Notes under the pieces: generated by a model
What the model saw: the letters and a program-made list of their open reading frames with translations, nothing else
Databases searched by the model: none
What the model was told of the DNA's origin: nothing
In this document: one piece after another, positions 22,743-32,198 of the stretch
How the letters are laid out: each line of letters begins with the position of its first letter
Numbering within the stretch: the first letter of the stretch is position 1
Translations under genes and position numbers: made by a program
NCBI RefSeq assembly: GCF_018588945.1
Contig: NZ_JAFIWA010000011.1
Location: forward strand, 1-46,963
Reading direction: 5' to 3'
DNA from: Microbacterium flavescens
Lineage (GTDB): Bacteria; Actinomycetota; Actinomycetes; Actinomycetales; Microbacteriaceae
DNA: 46,963 bases

Positions 22743-23879
22743 GTGGCCACGAGGCTCCCGTCCGCGCCTCCGATCCTGCCGGGTCTCGCGTACATCCGCC
22801 CCCTCGGCTCCGGCGGCTTCGCCGATGTCTTCCTCTACGAGCAGGACATGCCGCGCCGCAACGTCGCCGTGAAGGTCCTGCCCAGCGACGTCCGCGATCC
22901 CGACCTGCGGCGCATGTTCAACGCCGAGGCCGACGTCCTCGCGCATCTGTCGGCGCACCCGTCGATCGTGACGGTCTATCAGGCCGGGATCTCGGCCGAC
23001 GGCCGGCCCTACATCGTGATGGAGTACTGCCCCGGGTCGCTGGCCCAGCGCTATCGCATCGAGCGGATGCCGGTCGAAGAGGTGCTCGCCATCGGGGTGC
23101 GCATGGCGGGTGCCCTGGAGTCCGCGCACCGGGCCGGGCTCGTCCACCGCGATGTCAAGCCGAGCAACATCCTCATCACGACATTCGGCACCCCGGTGCT
23201 GGCCGACTTCGGCATCTCGTCGTCGCTGATCCAGAAGAGCGCCGACGAGGTGCTCGCCATGTCGATCCCGTGGAGCGCGCCCGAAGTCATCGCCGAGCAG
23301 ACGGCCGGCTCCATCGCCAGTGAGGTCTGGAGTCTCGGCGCCACGGTGTACTCCCTGCTCGCCGGGCACAGTCCTTTCGAGCGGCGCGAGCGCGGTCAGA
23401 ACACCAAGGAGCTGCTGCGCCGCCGCATCGCCCGCGCCAGCTACACCGAGATCCCGCGCGCTGACGTACCCGAGTCGCTGCAGACCGTGCTGTCGACGTC
23501 GATGAGCCGTGATCCCGCCCGCCGGCACACCTCGGCGCGCGCGTTCGCCGATGCGCTCCGCGAGGTGCAGGCCGAGCTGGGGCTCTCGCCGACGTCGCTC
23601 GAGATCCCCGACGAGGAGTGGGCACCGGCATCCGCGGGCGTCGACTTCACCGACTCGGCGCTTCGGGGTCCCGCCCGCTCACACCTGGAGCGTGACTCGA
23701 CCCGCAAGCGCCGCTCATCGACCGGCGTCTCGGGACTCGCGCGCGACGAGGACACCGAGTTCTCCTCGCCGAGTCCCTCGCGCAGGAGCGCCGTGCCCTG
23801 GATCGTCGGCGGTGTGGTCGGACTCGCTGTGGCGGGCGGCGCGGTGCTCGTCGCGATGTTCGCGACAGGAGTGCTGTGA
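22743..23879 (+). CDS. membrane-tethered Ser/Thr protein kinase without extracellular sensor
   Basis: Encodes 378 aa. The Hanks-type kinase domain is complete: glycine loop LGSGGFADV (21-29), VAVK Lys44, alpha-C Glu62, HRDVKPSN with Asp137, DFG 155-157, and the APE motif (WSAPEV). The activation segment between DFG and APE (SSSLIQKSADEVLAMSIP) has serines but no threonine, unlike PknB. A disordered Ser/Thr-rich linker (including DEDTEFSSPSPSRR) leads to one membrane helix near residue 350, with almost nothing outside: no PASTA repeats. The GTG start follows GAAGGAGG. It resembles the bifidobacterial Pkb2 position in the PFNA cluster. It is the first gene of a coupled operon encoding three FHA proteins, its likely readers. 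The stop overlaps the next ATG (TGATG). Confidence 0.93.
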   Translation: MATRLPSAPPILPGLAYIRPLGSGGFADVFLYEQDMPRRNVAVKVLPSDVRDPDLRRMFNAEADVLAHLSAHPSIVTVYQAGISADGRPYIVMEYCPGSLAQRYRIERMPVEEVLAIGVRMAGALESAHRAGLVHRDVKPSNILITTFGTPVLADFGISSSLIQKSADEVLAMSIPWSAPEVIAEQTAGSIASEVWSLGATVYSLLAGHSPFERRERGQNTKELLRRRIARASYTEIPRADVPESLQTVLSTSMSRDPARRHTSARAFADALREVQAELGLSPTSLEIPDEEWAPASAGVDFTDSALRGPARSHLERDSTRKRRSSTGVSGLARDEDTEFSSPSPSRRSAVPWIVGGVVGLAVAGGAVLVAMFATGVL

Positions 23880-26800
23880 TGCGCCGGCGCACCATCGCCG
23901 GCCTGGTCGCGACGGCGTCGGCCGCCGCCGTGATCATCGGCGCGAGCGTGGTCTGGCCCGGGCTGGACGCGCAGGAGACACCCGACGTCGATACCGCGGT
24001 GTGGGCGCTCCAGACCGACGGGGGCCGGCGCTACGCGCGTGTGAACACCTCTGTCCGCGAGCTCGACACGGTGCGCGGGATCAGCAATCCCGACCGCGTC
24101 GTGCAGGGCGGTGAAGCGGCGTACATCTTCAGCGACAGCCTCAGCAAAGTCACCCGCATCGACGAGACCCAGCCCATCCATCTCGACGAAGAGGCGCTGC
24201 GCTCGTCGGCCTCCACGCCCGCCGGGACCACCGACGTGGCGACGGCGGGAGACTTCGTCGCCTATCGCACCGATGCCGGGGCGGTGTTCGCGGGTCTGCT
24301 GTCGGCAGGGGAGCCCGCCCAGCTCGATCCCTTCCCGTCGGAGGACGAGGACGCCCCGCAGTACACCGCGGAGGCGATCGCGGTCGACGACCGCGGCATC
24401 CTGTTCGCCTACTCGCGCGAGGACGGCTCCGTCCTGCGCTACGACATCGAGGCGGGCGAAGTGGAGGGTCGCGATCCGCTCGACGCGGAGGAGGTCGACG
24501 CGCCCGCGATCACCGCCGCGGGCGATGAGTGGGCGGTCGTCGATCTCGAAGGGGGCGACGTCTGGCTGCGCGGTGCGGATGCCTCGACCGAGACCCCCAC
24601 GACGGGAGCCGTCGTCGTGGGCGAGCCCGACCCCGGCGGCACGAGCGTGTACGTCGCCGACGAGTCCGCACTCGTGCGCGTGCCGGTGGACGGCACCGAC
24701 CTGGAGGTCGAGACCGGCGAGTCCGGAACAGTGCTCGGCGATCCGGCTCAGCCGATCGTCCATGACGGAGTCGTGTATGCCGCATGGCTCGCGCAGGGTG
24801 AAGAGGGCGGTGCCCTGTGGAGCTCGGACGGCGGGCGGATACCGCTCGACTACGGCGGCACGGAGATCCCCGATGAGCGGCGGCCGGCATTCGTCGCGAG
24901 CGATCGGGCGATCATCCTGAACGACACCAGGTCGGGCTGGGCCTGGACCGTCCCCGATGGCGGCCTCATCGCGTCGAGCCAGGACTGGTCGCTCGACGAC
25001 CGCACCGAGTCCGATGCCGTGCCGAGCGATGAGCAGCTCACGGTCGTCATCGATCCGAAGCCCCCGATCGCCGAGCCCGATGCGTTCGGGGTGCGTCCGG
25101 GAAGTCTCACCGCGCTGCCCGTGCTCATGAACGATCACGATCCGAACGAGGACGTGCTCAGCATCGACCCCACATCGGTGTCGGGTCTGGATCCTGCGTT
25201 CGGGTCGGTGTCGATCACCGATGACGGTCAGCGTCTCGCAGTGCGCACTACGCCGGAAGCGCGAGGCACGGCCACGTTCTCCTACGCCGTCACGGACGGC
25301 ACCGCCACCGCGGGCCTCTTCTCGGACACCACCACCGTGACGCTGACCGCGGCCGCGGCATCCGTCAACACCGCCCCGCAGTGGTGCGGAGTCGAGCGCT
25401 GCCTCGTCGAGTGGCCCCAGCCGGAGGTCGCGCGCGGCGGCACCATCACCGTGCCGGTCCTGCCTGGCTGGGTCGACCCCGAAGGCGACCCGCTCCTGCT
25501 GCTGTCGGTCGAGAACACCACTGCCGGGGGAAGCGTCGCGGCGACCCCGTCCGGCGATGTCGTCTATCAGCACAGCGACGACGGCAGCGGAGGCGAGCAG
25601 CTCGTCGAACTGGTCGTGACGATCGCCGACACCGAGGGCGCGACGACGCAGAAGGCGCTGGTCGTGCGGGTGTCGCCCGAGCCGCTGCTTCACGCGCAGT
25701 CGTTCGCCGTCGTCGACACGCTCGACACTGCGCTCACCATCGACGTCGCCCCGCACGTGACGGGCACGGCGGGCATGCTGAGGGTCGACTCGGTCCGGGT
25801 GCTCGACGATGCGGCCGCGACGGCCACCCCGATCGACGGCACGACCCAGTTCGACTTCTCGGCGAAGGAAGCCGGGACCTTCCGGGTCGACTTCACCGTC
25901 ACGGACGGCGCGAGCGAGGTCACCGGCACAGCCCGCATCACCCTGCTCCCCTCCGACGCCCCCGCCGAGTTGGCGACGTCTCCCGTCGTCGCCTTCGTGC
26001 ATCCTCAGCAGGACGCGACGCTCGACGTGTTCGCAGCCGTGTCGAACCCGACGCGGCGGGTCCTGCTGCTGAGCGACGTCGTCGCCGACGCGGACGCGGG
26101 CGCTTCTCTGACCGTCGACACCGTCGGCCAGAGCAATCTGCGCGTCTCGGGCACGACGGACACCGGCAGGCCCGGACGGCTCGGCACGGTGACGTACGTC
26201 GTCAGCGACGGAACGGAGGACGACGGATCGCGTGTGGTCGGCGAGGCGACCGTGTACCTGCTCCCCCTCGCGCCCGAGCTCGCGCCGATCGCCGTCGACG
26301 ACACCGTCGTGGTGCGCGCGGGCGCCCAGATCGACATTCCGGTGCTCGACAACGACATCTCGCCGGCCGGCGGGCGACCCACACTCAACCCGGCTCAGGT
26401 GATCTCCTCGACCGACGACGCGCTCGCATTCGCCTCCGGCGACATGCTGCGCTACCTCGCGCCCAGCGAGCCGGGTGAGTACGCCGTCGACTACTCCGTC
26501 TTCACAACAGGTGCACCGGCCCTGGCCGACGATGCCCGGGTTCGCATCCGCGTGCTCGCGGACGAGGTGAACCGGGCACCGGTTCCCGACACCCTCGAGG
26601 GCCGAGTGCTCAGCGGGGCGTCGGCGCTGATCGAGTTCGACGGCTTCGGCATGGATCCCGACGGCGACGTCGTCACACTCGACCGGATCGTCGAGCAGCC
26701 CGAGCGCGGCGCGGCGACCATCTCGGCGGACGGGTCGTCGATCCTGTACTCGAGCGTGCCCGGCGACAGCGGGCAGGTCTCCTTCCGGTACCGCGTCGTC

Positions 26801-29800
26801 GACGCGTTCGGCGACACCGGGGAAGCCTCGGTGCGCATCGGCGTGCTCGATGCCGAGTCCAATCCCAGCCCGGTGACCTTCACCGACTACGTCCAAGTGC
26901 AGGCGGGTGAGGGGAACACCATCAGGGTCAGTCCCCTCGCGAACGATGTGGATCCGACGCTGGGGACGCTCTCGATCACCGACGTCCGCCCCGACCTTCC
27001 GGCGACGCTCCTGGACGGCACCGACAACCCCGAGTTCGACCGGCTCGACGAGCGGATCCTCCGCACCGATGGCACGACGGTCGAGATCGAGGCAGGCGTC
27101 GAACCGACGACGATGTCCTTCCTCTACGACGTCGAGTCCAGTTCCGGCAACACCGGGCGCGGTCTGGTCGTTGTCAGGGTCGTGCGCGAGAACGTGCCCG
27201 ACTACCCGGTCGTGGCCGATACGATCCTCACCGCCGAGACGCGCGAGGACTTCCCCGACGGCGTCGACGTCCTCGCCGACAAGGCGGCGTGGTCGGGCGG
27301 CGACGTCTCCGACCTCGAGGTGTCGCTGTGGGGCGACCCGGACGGCGTGGATGTGGACGGCTGGGACATCAGTGGCGAGCTGCCCGCGAAGACGCGGCTG
27401 ATCCCATTCGCCGTGACGGGCGAGGGATCGAACGGCCCCGTGACCACGTACGCGTTCCTCCGCGTTCCGGGTGACGACGACCTCGCCCTCTCGATCCGCT
27501 CCGGAGCGCCGGTGCCGGAGGTGACCGAACTCGAGTCGGTGACCTTCGACATGGCGGATCTGGTGGCCAAGCCCCGGGGCAGCCGACTCGAGGTCGGTTC
27601 GGACATGCGCGTGTCGGGCGCCCGGACCGAGGCTGCCTGCGTCGCCGAATCGGGCTCCGCGGTGCGGTACGACTCCGGCCCCGGCGCGCCCTGGGCGGAC
27701 TCCTGCCAGGTTCCCGTGAGGCTCGAGGGCCAGGACGACTGGACCTATCTCTCGGTGCCCATCATCGTGAACGCCCTCGATCCGCAGCCGGTGCTGAGGG
27801 CGGGGTCGATGACGGTCGGACCCGGGGAGACGGCGACATTCGACCTGCGTGACATGACAACCTGGCAGCTGCGCCAGGGCTGGGACGCGATCCGCTACGC
27901 CCTGGAGTACTCCGGATCGACATTCGACGTGTCGCTCGAGGGATCCACCGTGACGGTGACCGGAAGCGACGCCGCGGTGCCCGGTTCGGAGGAAGCGGCG
28001 ATGGTATCGGTGACCAGCCACAGCCTGGTGCCGCCGGTCCGCCTCATCCTGCGGGTGGGGTCGGCGCCGTCCACCCTGCCGCAGGGCGGCTCGGCGACGC
28101 AGCAGTGCTCCCAGTCGACGGGCTCGTCGTGCACCATCGCCGTGATCGGCGTGGGTGGCGAGGTCAATCCGCTGCCGCGCACTCCCCTCGAAGTCGTCGA
28201 CGTGCGCCCGACCGGCGCCTGCGTCGGTGTGACGTTCCAGGTCGCGTCCGCCTCGGCCGTCGTCGCGTCCTGGACAGGGGACGCCCCCGGCGCCACCTGC
28301 TCCGCCACCTTCTCCGTGCGCGACGCACAGAACCGCACGACGAGCGGTGAGCGCGACGGACGACTGCTGCTCGATCTTCTCGGCTTTCCCAAGGCTCCCG
28401 CGAGCGTCGCCCAGACCGCGTACGCGGATCGGACCGTGACGCTGCGCGTCGACCCCGGCGAAGCGCGGCTGGCGTACCCGGCACTCACGGGCTTCGTCAT
28501 CCGCTCGAACGGCCAGAACGTCAGCGAGTGCTCGGCGGACGGCGTGTGCGACGCCATCACCGCCCCCAACGGCGAAGAGCGCACGTATGAGGCGTTCGCG
28601 GTCAACGGCGTGGGGGAGTCGCGCGCCGGCGTGAGCACCGTGGCATGGGCATATGACACTCCGGCGGCCCCGGCGCGTGTCACGTGGGCGCCCGTCGCGA
28701 CCGCGAGCGGCGAGGGCGGGATCATCTCCCTTCTCATCGAGGGCGTGGACGCCGCGGAGACGGGAACGTTCGAGATCGTGAGCGCCGCCGGTGAGACGCA
28801 GCGCGTTGCCGTCGGCCGCACAGAGGTGACCGTGCGGGTGCCCAGCTTCCGCGTGGGCTCCAACGCGGCCAACCCGGTCACGATCACGCCGCTGTCCCGC
28901 TTCGCTCTGCCGCCCGGCCTCGGCGGACAGCCTGCCGGCACGACGACCACGATCACGGCGAACGGCGTGGGTGCGCCGCTCAACGTGACCCTCTCCCTGG
29001 TCTCCCGGTCGACGGGCGACGGGCTCTCCACGATCGACGCCGTGGCGACCGCCCAGCCGAACGGCACCGGATCGCAGCTGCGCTACGGGATCGTGCCCTA
29101 CGACCAGCGGAATTCCTGCGCCCCGGTCGCGGGTGGGGATCGCGCGTCGTTCCCCGGCATGGAGGATGGCCGCGACTACCGCTTCTTCGTGTGCGTGGAG
29201 TCCTGGTACGACGGATCCTCGTTCGGGTCCGCGTCCGCCGAGGCGACCGTGCGGGCGCAGCAGTCCGGCGTCGCGCCCCAGGGCTACACCTTCACGGTGG
29301 CTCCCGACCCGGTGATCGAGGGCCAGGCGGCCCGCTGGCGGATCGTCGACGGTCCCGCACCGGGTCAGGCCCCGCCGCGCTTCAACGTCGTGCAGTTCGA
29401 GGGCTGGGGCCCCGGCACCTCGGTGTATGACCGCGACCCCGGCATCCGCGTCTACTTCCGCCACCGGATCTGGGGCACCGAGTCCGACCGCGGTCCCGTG
29501 GTGCCCGCCGCGGGAAGCGCCCCGTACCAGGTGCAGGCGCGATGGGAAGTCGGGTCGTGCGTCGCCGGTTCCCTCCTGCCCGTCACGAGCTCGTCGAGCA
29601 ACGGGGAGGCCGGCATCGCGTGGTCGGACGCCGGCGCGGTCTTCTACGACGCCGCAGGCACCGCGCTGCCCTACACGGCGGGAACCTGGACGGTGCCCGC
29701 CGGCGCGACGAGAGTGGAGGGTCTGCAGGTGACGGTCACGTGGAACGCCGCCTGGAACCTCGCACCTGCGACCCAGACCCTCGGGGCGGTCTGCGACCCC

Positions 29801-29827
29801 GGCACGCCCCCGGAACCCGCGCCGTGA
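23879..29827 (+). CDS. giant surface protein with Ig-like/cadherin-like repeats and FN3 region
   Basis: Encodes 1982 aa. An N-terminal hydrophobic anchor or signal (about residues 5-26) is followed by about 350 residues of short beta-rich repeats, possibly a propeller. Many Ig/cadherin-like modules then carry Asp/Asn-rich turns such as NDHDPNEDVL, VDPEGDPLLL, VLDNDISPAGG, MDPDGDVVTL and ANDVDPTLGTL; these may bind calcium. A fibronectin type III-like section lies at about 1500-1610 (FPKAPASVAQ...ERTYEAFAVNGVGES). Pairs of Cys in the last 500 residues suggest disulphides. There is no C-terminal anchor. It corresponds to FN3 of the bifidobacterial PFNA cluster, a predicted surface sensor or adhesin. 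Because the kinase has no outside domain, this protein is the natural candidate for its external sensor (inference). GTG at 23876 is an alternative start. Confidence 0.9.
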   Translation: MRRRTIAGLVATASAAAVIIGASVVWPGLDAQETPDVDTAVWALQTDGGRRYARVNTSVRELDTVRGISNPDRVVQGGEAAYIFSDSLSKVTRIDETQPIHLDEEALRSSASTPAGTTDVATAGDFVAYRTDAGAVFAGLLSAGEPAQLDPFPSEDEDAPQYTAEAIAVDDRGILFAYSREDGSVLRYDIEAGEVEGRDPLDAEEVDAPAITAAGDEWAVVDLEGGDVWLRGADASTETPTTGAVVVGEPDPGGTSVYVADESALVRVPVDGTDLEVETGESGTVLGDPAQPIVHDGVVYAAWLAQGEEGGALWSSDGGRIPLDYGGTEIPDERRPAFVASDRAIILNDTRSGWAWTVPDGGLIASSQDWSLDDRTESDAVPSDEQLTVVIDPKPPIAEPDAFGVRPGSLTALPVLMNDHDPNEDVLSIDPTSVSGLDPAFGSVSITDDGQRLAVRTTPEARGTATFSYAVTDGTATAGLFSDTTTVTLTAAAASVNTAPQWCGVERCLVEWPQPEVARGGTITVPVLPGWVDPEGDPLLLLSVENTTAGGSVAATPSGDVVYQHSDDGSGGEQLVELVVTIADTEGATTQKALVVRVSPEPLLHAQSFAVVDTLDTALTIDVAPHVTGTAGMLRVDSVRVLDDAAATATPIDGTTQFDFSAKEAGTFRVDFTVTDGASEVTGTARITLLPSDAPAELATSPVVAFVHPQQDATLDVFAAVSNPTRRVLLLSDVVADADAGASLTVDTVGQSNLRVSGTTDTGRPGRLGTVTYVVSDGTEDDGSRVVGEATVYLLPLAPELAPIAVDDTVVVRAGAQIDIPVLDNDISPAGGRPTLNPAQVISSTDDALAFASGDMLRYLAPSEPGEYAVDYSVFTTGAPALADDARVRIRVLADEVNRAPVPDTLEGRVLSGASALIEFDGFGMDPDGDVVTLDRIVEQPERGAATISADGSSILYSSVPGDSGQVSFRYRVVDAFGDTGEASVRIGVLDAESNPSPVTFTDYVQVQAGEGNTIRVSPLANDVDPTLGTLSITDVRPDLPATLLDGTDNPEFDRLDERILRTDGTTVEIEAGVEPTTMSFLYDVESSSGNTGRGLVVVRVVRENVPDYPVVADTILTAETREDFPDGVDVLADKAAWSGGDVSDLEVSLWGDPDGVDVDGWDISGELPAKTRLIPFAVTGEGSNGPVTTYAFLRVPGDDDLALSIRSGAPVPEVTELESVTFDMADLVAKPRGSRLEVGSDMRVSGARTEAACVAESGSAVRYDSGPGAPWADSCQVPVRLEGQDDWTYLSVPIIVNALDPQPVLRAGSMTVGPGETATFDLRDMTTWQLRQGWDAIRYALEYSGSTFDVSLEGSTVTVTGSDAAVPGSEEAAMVSVTSHSLVPPVRLILRVGSAPSTLPQGGSATQQCSQSTGSSCTIAVIGVGGEVNPLPRTPLEVVDVRPTGACVGVTFQVASASAVVASWTGDAPGATCSATFSVRDAQNRTTSGERDGRLLLDLLGFPKAPASVAQTAYADRTVTLRVDPGEARLAYPALTGFVIRSNGQNVSECSADGVCDAITAPNGEERTYEAFAVNGVGESRAGVSTVAWAYDTPAAPARVTWAPVATASGEGGIISLLIEGVDAAETGTFEIVSAAGETQRVAVGRTEVTVRVPSFRVGSNAANPVTITPLSRFALPPGLGGQPAGTTTTITANGVGAPLNVTLSLVSRSTGDGLSTIDAVATAQPNGTGSQLRYGIVPYDQRNSCAPVAGGDRASFPGMEDGRDYRFFVCVESWYDGSSFGSASAEATVRAQQSGVAPQGYTFTVAPDPVIEGQAARWRIVDGPAPGQAPPRFNVVQFEGWGPGTSVYDRDPGIRVYFRHRIWGTESDRGPVVPAAGSAPYQVQARWEVGSCVAGSLLPVTSSSSNGEAGIAWSDAGAVFYDAAGTALPYTAGTWTVPAGATRVEGLQVTVTWNAAWNLAPATQTLGAVCDPGTPPEPAP

Positions 29828-29862
29828 CCCTTAGACCCCAGCAAGATGAACGAGGACAGCAC

Positions 29863-30828
29863 ATGACGATCACGCAGGAGCAGGCGACCTGGTTCGCCCA
29901 GACGTTCGGGCAGCTCGCCGACAACGTGGAGCGAGCCGTTCTCGGCAAGCGCCACATGGTCGAGCTCGTCCTGGTCGCCATGCTCAGCGAAGGCCATGTG
30001 CTGCTCGAGGACGTCCCGGGCACCGGCAAGACGTCGCTCGCGCGCGCGATGGCGCAGTCCGTGCAGGGGACGAACACGCGCATCCAGTTCACGCCCGATC
30101 TCCTCCCCGGAGACATCACCGGCATCAGCGTGTACGACCAGAAGGAGGGCGTGTTCGAGTTCCACGCCGGTCCGATCTTCGCCAACATCGTGCTGGCCGA
30201 CGAGATCAACCGCGCGAGCCCCAAGACGCAGTCCGCGCTGCTCGAGGTGATGGAGGAGGGCCGCGTCACGATCGACGGGGTCTCGCGCCAGGTCGGTGTG
30301 CCCTTCCTCGTGCTGGCCACGCAGAACCCCGTGGAGCAGGCCGGAACCTACCGCCTCCCCGAAGCGCAGCTCGACCGCTTCATGATGCGCACCTCGCTCG
30401 GCTACCCCGACCACGCCGCGACCGTGCGCATCCTCGACGGCGCGGCGGTCGCGACCGCCGACCTCGCCCCGATCATCACGCCGCAGGCGCTCGTCGGAAT
30501 GGCCGACCTCGCCGCCCAGGTCTACGTCGACGCGCTCGTGCTCGACTACATCGCCCGTCTCGTCGACAGCACCCGCTCGGCCGACGAGGTGCGGCTGGGC
30601 GTCAGCATCCGCGGTGCACTCGCGCTCGCACGCGCGAGCCGCACCCGCGCGGTCTCCCAGGGTCGCACCTTTGCGACGCCGGACGATGTGAAGGCGCTCG
30701 CCGTGCCCGTGCTCTCGCACCGCCTCATCCTCCACCCCGAGGCCGAGTTCGACGGCGTCACGCAGGAGGCCGTGATCGGCCAGGTGCTGCTCGACGTCGC
30801 CCCGCCCAGTCGCCGCGAGGCTGTATGA
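29863..30828 (+). CDS. MoxR-family AAA+ ATPase
   Basis: Encodes 321 aa. Walker A is EDVPGTGKTSLA (Lys56) and Walker B is VLADEINRA (Asp113, Glu114), followed by the MoxR signatures KTQSALLEVMEEGRVTIDG, VLATQNPVEQAGTYRLPEAQLDRF and the C-terminal lid (SIRGALALARASR). MoxR ATPases act as chaperones and typically pair with DUF58 and VWA or transglutaminase-fold proteins, as here. The ATG at 29863 follows ACGAGGAC. A 35-nt gap separates it from the giant protein, the largest gap in this operon, and its stop overlaps the DUF58 gene (ATGA). It corresponds to aaa-atp of the PFNA cluster. Confidence 0.95.
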   Translation: MTITQEQATWFAQTFGQLADNVERAVLGKRHMVELVLVAMLSEGHVLLEDVPGTGKTSLARAMAQSVQGTNTRIQFTPDLLPGDITGISVYDQKEGVFEFHAGPIFANIVLADEINRASPKTQSALLEVMEEGRVTIDGVSRQVGVPFLVLATQNPVEQAGTYRLPEAQLDRFMMRTSLGYPDHAATVRILDGAAVATADLAPIITPQALVGMADLAAQVYVDALVLDYIARLVDSTRSADEVRLGVSIRGALALARASRTRAVSQGRTFATPDDVKALAVPVLSHRLILHPEAEFDGVTQEAVIGQVLLDVAPPSRREAV

Positions 30829-32198
30829 GCCTCACCGAGTCCCGCCTCACCCGCACCTCCGTCAACACGGGGTCCACGGGCCGCACCACCGTCACCGCCA
30901 CCTCGGTGGCGTCGGGCGGTCGTTCGCGCGCCTTGGTGCGGGGAGTCGTGTGGGCCGCCGGTGCCTGGGCCGCGCTTCGGCGCGCAACCGCGGCAGCGGC
31001 TGGCTGGACCGCTCGCACGGTCCGGCCCGCAGGGGTGCTGGTCGTGCTCGCGGCGACGGTGGGACTCGGGCTGGGCTACGTCTTCGGCTGGGTCGAGTGG
31101 ATGGTAGCCGGCGCCGCCGCACTCGTGCTGGTCGTGGCATCCATCCCCTTCCTCTTCGGCGCCCGGTCGTACGACGTCGGTCTGTCGCTCACCCACGAGC
31201 GGGTCGTGGCCGGCGACGGCGTCACCGGTGAGATCGTGGTCCGCAACGACGGCCACCGCATTGCGCTTCCGGGCCGCCTCGACATCCCGGTCGGCGCGGG
31301 TCTCGTCGAGTTCGGGGTGCCGTTTCTGCGCCCCGGGCACAGCGTCTCGCAGCCTCTCGAGATCCCCGGGCTCCGCCGGGGCATCGTCACGGTCGGACCC
31401 GTCACGACCGTGCGCAGCGACCCCATCGGCCTCCTGCGACGCGAGCACGCGTTCGAGGACGTCCACGACGTCTACGTGCATCCCCGCACGACGTCGATCC
31501 CCTCGACGAGCGCGGGCCTCATCCGCGATCTGGAGGGGAGTCCCACGCGCCGCCTCGTCGACTCGGACATGTCGTTCCACGCGATTCGGGAGTACACGTC
31601 GGGAGACTCGCGCCGGCAGATCCACTGGAAGTCGACGGCCAAGACCGGGCGGCTGATGGTGCGTCAGTACGAGGAGTCGCGGCGCTCGCGGATGGCGGTC
31701 GTGCTGGGCGTCGCCGAGTACGAGTACGCCGACGCCGACGAGTTCGAACTGGCCGTCTCCTGCGCCGCGTCGCTGGGGCTGCGCGCGGTCCGCGACGCGC
31801 GGGATGTCGAGGTCGTCACGGGGTCGGAGATCCCGCGTGTGGTGCGCGGTCGCCTGCGCGCGATCCGGCACATCCCCGCGGCATCCCCCCGCACCATGCT
31901 GGACGGCTTCAGCAGCGTGGAGCTGCTCGAGAGCACCATGCTCGTCGCGGACGTCTGCCGTCTGACGGCGGAGTCCGGCGACCGGCTGTCGATCGCCTTC
32001 GTCGTCGTCGGATCCCGCGTCACGCTCACGCGCCTGCAGCAGGCGGCGCTCGCCTTCCCCGTGGACACCACCGTCGTCGCCGTCATCTGCGACGAGCGGG
32101 CGCACCCGCGGATGCAGCCACTGTCGGCGCTCACGGTCCTCACTGTCGGCACCCTCGACGATCTGTCGGGCCTCCTCCTGCGGGGGGCGACGGCATGA
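30825..32198 (+). CDS. DUF58 membrane protein
   Basis: Encodes 457 aa. After a cytoplasmic N-terminus, two hydrophobic segments are seen (about 64-83, GVLVVLAATVGLGLGYVFGW, and about 90-110). A beta-rich part follows (VVAGDGVTGEIVVRNDGHRIALP). The DUF58 hallmark lies near residues 245-285: IREYTSGDSRRQIHWKSTAK, then GRLMVRQYEE. DUF58 proteins are nearly always coded beside MoxR and are thought to be its client or partner at the membrane; their biochemical role is not settled. Both ends overlap neighbours by ATGA, so expression is tightly coupled. Confidence 0.93.
   Translation: MSLTESRLTRTSVNTGSTGRTTVTATSVASGGRSRALVRGVVWAAGAWAALRRATAAAAGWTARTVRPAGVLVVLAATVGLGLGYVFGWVEWMVAGAAALVLVVASIPFLFGARSYDVGLSLTHERVVAGDGVTGEIVVRNDGHRIALPGRLDIPVGAGLVEFGVPFLRPGHSVSQPLEIPGLRRGIVTVGPVTTVRSDPIGLLRREHAFEDVHDVYVHPRTTSIPSTSAGLIRDLEGSPTRRLVDSDMSFHAIREYTSGDSRRQIHWKSTAKTGRLMVRQYEESRRSRMAVVLGVAEYEYADADEFELAVSCAASLGLRAVRDARDVEVVTGSEIPRVVRGRLRAIRHIPAASPRTMLDGFSSVELLESTMLVADVCRLTAESGDRLSIAFVVVGSRVTLTRLQQAALAFPVDTTVVAVICDERAHPRMQPLSALTVLTVGTLDDLSGLLLRGATA

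Noticed and set aside
23441..29464. 2007-codon open frame on the minus strand opposite the FN3 protein
   Set aside because: It is Arg/His/Gly-rich low complexity without motifs, while the plus strand shows clear Ig-like domains. A shadow frame.
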